Origin: Microcaldota archaeon
GTDB taxonomy: Archaea > Micrarchaeota > Micrarchaeia > Micrarchaeales > CABMGC01
DNA: 33,024 bases
Direction: 5' to 3'
NCBI GenBank assembly: GCA_028867335.1
Contig: JAGWGN010000013.1
Location: 1-33,024, forward strand
Positions 7,275 through 13,529 of the stretch are shown piece after piece (the stretch's first letter is position 1; each line of letters starts with the position of its first letter). The notes below the pieces were generated by a model. The model was not told the origin of the DNA, searched no databases, and saw only the letters and a list, made by a program, of their open reading frames with translations. The position numbers and the translations under genes are program-made.

Positions 7275-7951
7275 TCTATCACCAATCTGAGCCTCTGCAG
7301 ATCTTGCTGGATTATCCGGTAGCCCAGGCTTGGGGCCAAGGCGAGAGCGCGGTTGATGCTGACCTCATCAGCATCATACCTCTTTGAGATTGATTGCTTG
7401 CTAAATGGGCCCTTTGCAGATTCGGATAGGATCAGATGGAAAAGCAGCCTTGCACCATGCTGATCGAGAAGCTCATTTCGCCTCTTTTGCTCGTCTAAGA
7501 GGGTCGTTAGGCCCACTATCCTCTTTGCGAGGATCAAGTCAGATCCAAGCCGGCCCTGCGCCTTCGGAGTCTGAAATTCCGTCTGCCTTTCTCGAAGGGC
7601 CGCGATTAGGTATGGGAAGATGCTCTCGATACACACCGCATAAAAATCGCCCAGATAGGCGATGACACTCAGCATCCTAAGAAGCGCATCCCGCAGATGG
7701 TAGAGTGGGGAATCCGCCGAGTACACCTCCCCGATGATGTGGCTTCTGCCGAATGTGAAGAGGTAGAAGTTGGCGCCGCAGTCAATTGCGTATTTCAGCT
7801 CGGTTCCCTTTGAGTACAGATGCAGATTTGGGTAGCCGGCCAGCGTCTCGGCGAGTTCCGCAATGCTGCCTCTAAGTTCGGCGCGAAGGGGGATCTTCAT
7901 CGAGATGCACTCCCTGCCTCCACCTATCTGCCTTGTTTTGCCGATCCTCAT
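7271..7951 (-). CDS. Unknown soluble protein in T4SS-like operon
   Basis: A 226-residue protein with no TM helix. The N-terminal half is mixed alpha/beta; the middle is helical; the last part (KQSISKRYDADEVSINRALA, then LGYRI) looks like a winged-helix or helix-turn-helix pattern, by eye only. It starts 9 nt after the VirB4-like stop and overlaps the next gene (ATGA). An internal ATG (codon 18, base 7900) is an alternative start. It could be a cytoplasmic partner of the ATPase or a DNA-binding adaptor; neither is shown. Confidence 0.7.
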   Translation of the reverse strand: MRIGKTRQIGGGRECISMKIPLRAELRGSIAELAETLAGYPNLHLYSKGTELKYAIDCGANFYLFTFGRSHIIGEVYSADSPLYHLRDALLRMLSVIAYLGDFYAVCIESIFPYLIAALRERQTEFQTPKAQGRLGSDLILAKRIVGLTTLLDEQKRRNELLDQHGARLLFHLILSESAKGPFSKQSISKRYDADEVSINRALALAPSLGYRIIQQDLQRLRLVIE

Positions 7952-7960
7952 ACAATCAAC

Positions 7961-9055
7961 TCACGAAACTGCATCTGCGAAGGCATCCGCGATCTCGTCT
8001 TCCCCAAAACCAATCCCCCTTAGGCCCCTTAGTATCTCGCGCCGATCTGCGCCGAGGGAGATCAGCTCCGAGATGAGCCTGCTGAGCTCCACGGAATAGT
8101 CCCCTGCGAAGAAGGATTTCACCACGCTAATCTGCGACTCGCTAAGCGAAAGCCCCTTTAAAAAACGCGTGAACCTTGCATCCTCTATCTCGATTCTCAT
8201 CTTATCACCTGATTTTAGCGAAAATGACCTTGCCAGCTGCACACCCTTAACGCGGTCTATGAAAAATGAGCCCTTTGACTGGCCCTTGTATATCTGGAGG
8301 ACAAGGCAGCTTCCTACGTCAAGGTTCTGGATCGCGTTTGCCTTCTCCGAATCAAGCTCGTAGCTTCTTGAAAGCGCGCCTATGCTCTGGCCGTCCTGTA
8401 TCCTAAATGCGAAGATTGTTGCAACGTTTGAGAGGAAGGCCTCGCTTATGTCGCCTAGCAGCTGGGAGGCAAGAATCAGGCCTATCCCGTACTTTCTTCC
8501 CTCCCTTATCAGAACGCCCAGCGTGTCGTGGTTTAGCAGCAGCTTCCACGCCTCATCTAGCACAACAAATAGGTTGTAATCGGTTCTTGGACCGCGAATG
8601 CGTGCGCCTTCAAGGACCCTCTCAAGGATGCGCTTTGCGGATAGCTGCTTTTGCTGCTCCCCTAACCTCATCAGGTTGAAGTAGCAGATCCCGCCGGTCT
8701 CCAGCGCGTCGTCAAGGGACTCAATCTCCGTTTCCTTGTAGAAGAGATGCTCCACGAATTCCCGATACTCGCCCGTGAAGTCTATCAGAAGAACCCTTGA
8801 GCTTGCAAACACCGACATGCGCACCATCATGCTCTTGATCAGGTAACTCTTGCCGCTTCCGCTCATCCCGAATACAAAGATATGAGGATTTATCAGGCAG
8901 CTTGGGTCCAAGAAGAATGGGGAGGAGTCGCTGCGCGTGTTTCCTATGTAAATGAGCGAGTTCTGGGTCAGGGAGGGAAAGGGCTCATCGGAATAGTGCA
9001 TATGCGCAAGTTTTGAGATTTCACTCGATGAGACTATGCTCGGTTTTATCACCAT
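7961..9055 (-). CDS. VirB4/TraC-like secretion ATPase
   Basis: A 364-residue RecA-fold ATPase. Walker A is GMSGSGKS (63-70), followed by the strand VLLIDFTGEY (89-97). Walker B is VVLDEAW (164-170), whose LDEAWKLL context is typical of VirB4/TraC and the HerA-like group. A downstream LILASQLLGDI supplies the conserved Gln-containing strand. In bacterial conjugation VirB4 powers pilus assembly and substrate transfer; crenarchaeal CedB is a related ATPase of DNA import. The protein is about half the usual VirB4 length, lacking the N-terminal domain, which may be supplied by the upstream gene. The ATG overlaps the upstream stop (TGATG) with GGTGA 4 nt before. Confidence 0.9.
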   Translation of the reverse strand: MVIKPSIVSSSEISKLAHMHYSDEPFPSLTQNSLIYIGNTRSDSSPFFLDPSCLINPHIFVFGMSGSGKSYLIKSMMVRMSVFASSRVLLIDFTGEYREFVEHLFYKETEIESLDDALETGGICYFNLMRLGEQQKQLSAKRILERVLEGARIRGPRTDYNLFVVLDEAWKLLLNHDTLGVLIREGRKYGIGLILASQLLGDISEAFLSNVATIFAFRIQDGQSIGALSRSYELDSEKANAIQNLDVGSCLVLQIYKGQSKGSFFIDRVKGVQLARSFSLKSGDKMRIEIEDARFTRFLKGLSLSESQISVVKSFFAGDYSVELSRLISELISLGADRREILRGLRGIGFGEDEIADAFADAVS

Positions 9056-9777
9056 CAGTTCACCATATTTGAGAGAAGCTCCTCGCCAGAGAGCACCCTG
9101 TGCCCAAGATTGTAGGTAGCGGAAAATAGGCCACAGAGCTGCTCAAGCTGCGAGAGCGCGGAGTTTGCGGCCGCGCTCTCGGTTGGCGCGCAGGAGCCGC
9201 TCCTGACCTTGAGCACCACCCCGGTGGGCCTTTTGCCCTTTGCTATCTCCGAAATCTCCGATTCTACTATTGCAAGCTCCCTCCTCAGCCTGCTGACCTC
9301 ATCTGACTTTGAGGGCCTTGTCCTTGAGATCTCAATCTCCTTTATACGTCTCCTTGTCTCAAGTGCGTCAAGAACGCCCTTGAGGTCGTTCTCCACGACC
9401 TGCATGCTGAATTCAAAGGGGAACCTGCACTTGGCTACTATCTCCTCGAATTTCTCTTCCGAGTTTGTGATTCTCGAACTTGGAAGCAGATGGGCGACGC
9501 ACACTCCCTTGTAGAGCGCCCCTTCATTTCGCATTGCCACCTTTGGGTTCTCGCTTAGCCTATAGCCCTGGCCCACAAGCACTATACCGTGCCTGCGGGC
9601 AAGTATCGGATTTATTATGTGGGAGGAGCGCGAGTAGACGATGGCAGCCAGCAATGAGACTGCCGAGATTGCAAGAGCAATCGGGCTTAGCAGAACAATT
9701 GAAAGCAGCAGAGTGACTGCGAAGAGCCCGTAAGTGAGATATGCAGAATTCCTTTCGATAAGGTCAATCGGGTCCAT
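9055..9777 (-). CDS. PrgI/VirB3-like membrane protein with extra domain
   Basis: A 240-residue protein with two N-terminal TM helices (about 15-34 and 36-50), then a soluble domain (about 60-240) with a charged helical segment (EISRTRPSKSDEVSRLRREL). Two TM helices followed by a cytoplasmic domain directly upstream of a VirB4-type ATPase is the arrangement of PrgI/VirB3 and of the VirB4 N-terminal domain. I infer it docks the ATPase to the membrane. The ATG at 9777 follows GTGGTA and leaves a 7-nt gap to the upstream stop; an in-frame TTG-type start further up would overlap the VirB6-like gene and is less likely. Confidence 0.7.
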   Translation of the reverse strand: MDPIDLIERNSAYLTYGLFAVTLLLSIVLLSPIALAISAVSLLAAIVYSRSSHIINPILARRHGIVLVGQGYRLSENPKVAMRNEGALYKGVCVAHLLPSSRITNSEEKFEEIVAKCRFPFEFSMQVVENDLKGVLDALETRRRIKEIEISRTRPSKSDEVSRLRRELAIVESEISEIAKGKRPTGVVLKVRSGSCAPTESAAANSALSQLEQLCGLFSATYNLGHRVLSGEELLSNMVN

Positions 9778-9784
9778 TTTACCA

Positions 9785-10831
9785 CTAAACAATCCTGAAC
9801 TTCCCAAATGATGCCTCTGAGCCCAAAAGGGTGGAGAGCTCCTTTATCGAGATGCCAGTCACGATCAGGCTGAAGGCAGGCAGTATGAAGATCTGCATTA
9901 TCAGTTTTGATATCCCAAAGAGCAGGTCGCTAAGCAGCTGGTTTAGCTGGGCTGTGATCTGGGTTACCCCATCCGCGAGGGAGGAGAAGATTCCAGAGCT
10001 TATCTGGTTGCTTGAGAGGCTGGCGGCCGAATTGAGCTGTCCGCTTATGGAGCTGGCGGAGCCGGTTATCTGTATTATGTCCGTGGAGTTGACGGAGCTG
10101 TAAGTGTTGACCATGGTTGCATTGAGCAGATAGCTCATCGGCAATACCACGTAAGTGCCAATGGCAACAGCAATCAGGAATCCTCCGATCTTCCTTGTAG
10201 CATACAGCGAGCGCAGTATCAGCCCCGCCGGAAGAATGACGGTTATCGCAGTAACGGAAACAAAGGAAAGGAGAGCCGCCTGCACAGTTATCCCAAGAGC
10301 AAGGGTTGTAACGATGTTTAGGACGTACTGTATCTCGCCTATTATCGGGGAGAGTATAGATGAGAATGAGATTGAGACTATCAGGAGGTTTAGCTTGAAG
10401 GCAGCGATCGTCCCTAAGACTGTGCCTAAGGCAAGCAGAGAGACCAGAAGTCCGGAGACTGTCACAAAAAGCGAGCTGTATTGATTTCCGGAGATGCTGT
10501 AGGGCGCAAGACCCATCAGGTAGCTGTACGAGAAGCACAGAGCAGCGTTGTCGTTCATGTATGAGGGGCAGGAAAAGGAGGAGGTGCTTCCTAAAGTTAT
10601 TGAGTTTACAACGCCTGTGATGAGCCCGTTGCTTGCAAAGAGCGCGATCATGAATCCTACCAAGGCGCCGCTGACAATCGACTGGTAGATCTCGCCTTTT
10701 CCAAACTCCTTGAGCCTCTTGTCGTCAAGCGCATATCCCAGCCCAAGGCAGATCCCGCTTATGGACAGCATTATGGCGATTATCCCGACGGCTATCCCGA
10801 ATCCGTATTGGCCGAAGGGAAGCGCATCCAT
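9785..10831 (-). CDS. VirB6/TrbL/CedA-like polytopic membrane channel
   Basis: A 348-residue membrane protein with about seven to eight hydrophobic helices. The first is near 13-33, the second near 50-70, a cluster spans 120-240, and the last is near 305-330. A long Ser/Asn/Thr-rich segment (about 245-300) with glycosylation sequons is probably outside the cell. Topology and position between a VirB2-like pilin and a PrgI/VirB4 pair match VirB6/TrbL of conjugation systems and CedA of the crenarchaeal DNA-import system. Sequence-level homology cannot be proven by eye. The start follows GGTG and abuts the stop of the pilin gene. Confidence 0.72.
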   Translation of the reverse strand: MDALPFGQYGFGIAVGIIAIMLSISGICLGLGYALDDKRLKEFGKGEIYQSIVSGALVGFMIALFASNGLITGVVNSITLGSTSSFSCPSYMNDNAALCFSYSYLMGLAPYSISGNQYSSLFVTVSGLLVSLLALGTVLGTIAAFKLNLLIVSISFSSILSPIIGEIQYVLNIVTTLALGITVQAALLSFVSVTAITVILPAGLILRSLYATRKIGGFLIAVAIGTYVVLPMSYLLNATMVNTYSSVNSTDIIQITGSASSISGQLNSAASLSSNQISSGIFSSLADGVTQITAQLNQLLSDLLFGISKLIMQIFILPAFSLIVTGISIKELSTLLGSEASFGKFRIV

Positions 10832-11215
10832 CTACACCACATTCGAGCTCATGTTCGTCAGCAGATGGGTCGAGGCAATGGCGAAGCCGCTTGATGCCAC
10901 CGAGAGGACCGCAACCATTATGGCGCCGATTATTATGTTGACCGAGGTTGTGTGGAAGTTCGCCTTCTTGTCTGGGGGCAGCATCTGTCCGACAGCGTAG
11001 AATACGCCAGCGACTATGAAAAGCACCGCGCTTAGAACAGGGCCTATCTGCGCAAGTATCTGCTGGAGCGAGTTCAGTGTGCCGACAATATCAAATGCAA
11101 AGAGGCTCTGGGCGTTTGCATTTCCAAAGGCGAGAAGCGCAAGGATAGGGATTAGCTTTAGGGGGCCCTTGCCGACAAAATCAAAAATCCGCTTTTTTGT
11201 TTTTCCTAGGTTCAT
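10832..11215 (-). CDS. VirB2/TrbC/CedA1-like pilin subunit
   Basis: A 127-residue protein: basic N-terminus, signal peptide ending near residue 35 (AFGNANA then QS), then two hydrophobic helices (about 52-75 and 88-115) separated by a short polar loop PPDKKANFHT. A cleaved signal peptide followed by a two-helix hairpin is the VirB2/TrbC conjugative pilin layout, and CedA1/TedC-type archaeal subunits are similar. It is the first gene of the operon, downstream of an AT-rich divergent promoter; GGTAATACC precedes the ATG. Confidence 0.72.
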   Translation of the reverse strand: MNLGKTKKRIFDFVGKGPLKLIPILALLAFGNANAQSLFAFDIVGTLNSLQQILAQIGPVLSAVLFIVAGVFYAVGQMLPPDKKANFHTTSVNIIIGAIMVAVLSVASSGFAIASTHLLTNMSSNVV

Positions 11216-11360
11216 GGTATTACCTTATACTTTAGTATATTTTATATATTTAGATATATATTTAAATAGTATGGTAATTTTACTGATAATCTTTTTAAAC
11301 TGCTATTCGTATGTTATCTTGGTTCTCTCGAAATTTGCGTTTCGAAGGCCGAATGATGAT
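11216..11360. promoter_or_regulatory. Divergent AT-rich promoter of T4SS-like operon and regulator
   Basis: A very AT-rich interval with TATA-like elements for both strands: TTTATATATT at 11241-11250 (read on the minus strand, 26-35 bp upstream of the pilin ATG) and ATATATTTAAAT about 11254-11267 for the plus-strand regulator. The overlap means a regulator binding here would affect both directions. Transcript starts are inferred from spacing only. Confidence 0.6.
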
Positions 11361-12542
11361 ATGCCAAGAGTCATTGAAGTTGGAAGGAGAGAGGAACTCA
11401 AGGCAAAGATGCTCAAGCTGCTAAGCACCAACGGAAGGAGGAGCATAGGCGATCTTGGGAAGAACCTGGGGATAACGAAACCCAGCGCCTACCATCTGTT
11501 TCTTGAGACGATAAAGGAGTATGACCTCCACTTCATTCCTGAGATCGACATCGAAAAGATATGGAAGTATGAGTTCATCAAGCTCGCCAGAATGAGGACA
11601 AAGAAGGAGATACTAGACGAGGCAATCGAGGAGATACCTGAGGCGGGGTTCCAGGAGTATATGGCACTTTTCAAGTTCAAGGGAAAGCAGCCAAGCGACG
11701 AGGAGATACGGAAGGCGATGGGCAACTCCTACATGCCACAGTTCGTCGCGAGGCTGGGCGGCGAATACGGGCTGATAATGTACGCGGTCGCAAGGAGATA
11801 CAACGATATAAACAGCTTCGTGGTCGAGTTCGCAAAGAAGCTCAAGGGAGACACGATGGTGGAGCTCAACAGGATAAACGCAAACCTCGGCTACTTCCCG
11901 CTCAAAAAAGAGCTGCTTGAAAAGTTCAACATATCGGAGACTTACCTTGCACTTTTGATGGGGCTCAACGAGGACGGAAGGCAGGAGTTCATCAGCATAG
12001 CAAAGAAGTACAAGAAAGAGCAGCAGGGGATGGTCTATGCGATGGACAGGCTCAAGCGAACCGAGATACTCAGGCGAGTAACCTACTTTGAGGGCAAGCA
12101 GAAGAGCACAGTCAATGCGATCATACAGATGAAGGTAACAAACTACGCCAAGTTCTTCGCAAAGAGAGAGAACTGGTTTATGGAGATGATCAAAAACAAC
12201 GAGAAGCGCCACAACGAGTACGTCTACATGTGCGACGTCTCAAACCCCCACGGAATCCTGATATTCTCAAGCTTTGCGGACAGGGCAAGGGCGAAGAAGG
12301 CCTTCAGAGAGATAACTAGGGCAAACGGTGGTGTTGAGCTAAAGTACATACCTATGAAGGAGATACTTGTAGGCCAACTCGGCATTAGGGACTTTGATAT
12401 GAGATACTCCGACCTCTACAAGCTGCTTGAAAGCAACAAGAAGGTCCCTAGATTCGTCCCTAAGGAGATAGACAACTACTATGACAGCATGAAGGCAGGG
12501 GAGAGCGAAGGGATGTCACTTGAGAATTCGGAGTACTCTTAG
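11361..12542 (+). CDS. Winged-helix transcriptional regulator, divergent from T4SS-like operon
   Basis: A 393-residue protein. Residues 10-55 (SIGDLGKNLGITKPSAYHLF) form a helix-turn-helix of Lrp/AsnC or winged type, and the following strand (YDLHFIPEIDIEKIWKYEFI) resembles the Lrp linker. The remaining about 330 residues are mixed alpha/beta, rich in Lys and Arg, with no motif I recognise; a beta-alpha-beta stretch near the C-terminus (GILIFSSFADRARAKKAFREI) could be a ferredoxin-like fold. The ATG at 11361 is chosen because the HTH begins soon after; an in-frame ATG at 11271 would add a hydrophobic leader from the promoter region and is unlikely. Placement suggests it controls itself and the secretion-like operon. 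Confidence 0.75.
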   Translation: MPRVIEVGRREELKAKMLKLLSTNGRRSIGDLGKNLGITKPSAYHLFLETIKEYDLHFIPEIDIEKIWKYEFIKLARMRTKKEILDEAIEEIPEAGFQEYMALFKFKGKQPSDEEIRKAMGNSYMPQFVARLGGEYGLIMYAVARRYNDINSFVVEFAKKLKGDTMVELNRINANLGYFPLKKELLEKFNISETYLALLMGLNEDGRQEFISIAKKYKKEQQGMVYAMDRLKRTEILRRVTYFEGKQKSTVNAIIQMKVTNYAKFFAKRENWFMEMIKNNEKRHNEYVYMCDVSNPHGILIFSSFADRARAKKAFREITRANGGVELKYIPMKEILVGQLGIRDFDMRYSDLYKLLESNKKVPRFVPKEIDNYYDSMKAGESEGMSLENSEYS

Positions 12543-12700
12543 GAAAAAAGCTTTCTTGTGAGTTTCTTGCTTGCCATTATCGAACCCTTGTAGTCGTCCC
12601 TAAAATTCGCCTTTGGACCGTTTGCAACCATGCGCGGGCACTTGCTTCCAAGTCCTGAAGCGACCAAGACGGTCTTGCCCTTGCTCTTGAATATTTTCAT
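12539..12700 (-). CDS. Small basic protein (53 aa), unknown
   Basis: A short frame starting ATG at 12700 and ending TAA, encoding a 53-residue basic protein that begins MKIFKSKGKTVLVASG and ends KKLTRKLFS. One Cys (SKCPRM) is present; there is no TM helix. AGGGGTT lies just upstream of the ATG as a possible SD, and an AT-rich block precedes it. Its stop overlaps the tail of the convergent regulator by 4 nt. Frame length and composition look real, but no family is recognised. Confidence 0.5.
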   Translation of the reverse strand: MKIFKSKGKTVLVASGLGSKCPRMVANGPKANFRDDYKGSIMASKKLTRKLFS

Positions 12701-12789
12701 GTAACCCCTATCCCCAATCTTACATAATAATGCGGAATTTAAAAGCTTTCGCTAGGGGTTCGTTTTGGAAAATAATCTCTTTACTAAAA

Positions 12790-13497
12790 TCAGACGCCGT
12801 GGAACCAGAATCCTTTTCCTTTGTCCTTGTCGGCCGGCTTTGGCTTTCTGCCCAGGATCTTGTCGACCAGCGACTGCTTTTGCATCTCCTCCGGCTTTAT
12901 GCCCAGTATGTACTCTCTCTCGTACTGCTCCTGCCACTCCTTGAACTTCTGCCTCTTCTTTATCTCGTACTCGACCTGCTTTGCCTCCCACTCCGGCTTC
13001 ATCTTCTTCCACTGCTCCTTTGTGTAGCTATAAGGCGGGTGCTCGCGGATTCTTGCAGGGTTGAACGCGTAGGTGTAGAACTCCTTGACGTAGTCGTAGT
13101 CTCGCTCGGTTATGTGGTTTCTGTCTATCCTCACTCCCTCGGCCTCGATGAAGGCGATGAGCTCCTGCTGGCTGATCTTGTCCTTTAGGTTGTCAGACTC
13201 GAGCTGGTTGTAGGTTATGTTGATTGTCCCCTTTATGAAGTTGACTGTTGCCTTTAGGACCGCATCCTTGAGCATCAGCCTGTACTGCAGCCTAGATGCG
13301 TGCTCGATGTCGCGCAGCTGCTCCTTGCTGATGTTTGAGAAAGTGACCTTCCTAATTATCCTGTATGGGATCCTGAACTTGACGCCGTCGATTAGCATGT
13401 ACTGGTTCTCGAGCTCTCGGTCGCCTAGCTTCTCCTGCTGCTTGAGCTCGGCTGCATATTGATTTGTCTCGTGCTGCGTCTCTTCTCTCCTGTCCAT
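12790..13497 (-). CDS. Unknown charged soluble protein next to Tes-like enzyme
   Basis: A 235-residue hydrophilic protein, rich in Lys, Glu, Gln and Tyr, with no TM helix or Cys pair. The N-terminus is a Gln/Glu-rich helix (residues 1-30), the middle is mixed (ADAVLK-like helices and short strands), and the C-terminal third is a long charged helix (QWKKMKPEWEAKQVEYEIKK) ending KDKGKGFWFHGV. No family recognised. It follows the radical SAM gene by 32 nt on the same strand, so they may be co-transcribed; GGGGGC precedes its ATG. A role linked to that enzyme is only inference. Confidence 0.75.
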   Translation of the reverse strand: MDRREETQHETNQYAAELKQQEKLGDRELENQYMLIDGVKFRIPYRIIRKVTFSNISKEQLRDIEHASRLQYRLMLKDAVLKATVNFIKGTINITYNQLESDNLKDKISQQELIAFIEAEGVRIDRNHITERDYDYVKEFYTYAFNPARIREHPPYSYTKEQWKKMKPEWEAKQVEYEIKKRQKFKEWQEQYEREYILGIKPEEMQKQSLVDKILGRKPKPADKDKGKGFWFHGV

Positions 13498-13529
13498 GCA
13501 AAGCCCCCGCTTTTAGTCAAGCAGAAAGA

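Noticed and set aside
7961-9055. HerA repair helicase of the HerA-NurA system
   Set aside because: The Walker B context LDEAWKLL and the coupling to VirB2/VirB6/PrgI-like genes fit VirB4/TraC better; no NurA nuclease adjoins.
11016-11360. N-terminal extension of the winged-helix regulator
   Set aside because: The open frame continues upstream through the promoter and antisense to the pilin gene; the HTH begins just after the ATG at 11361.
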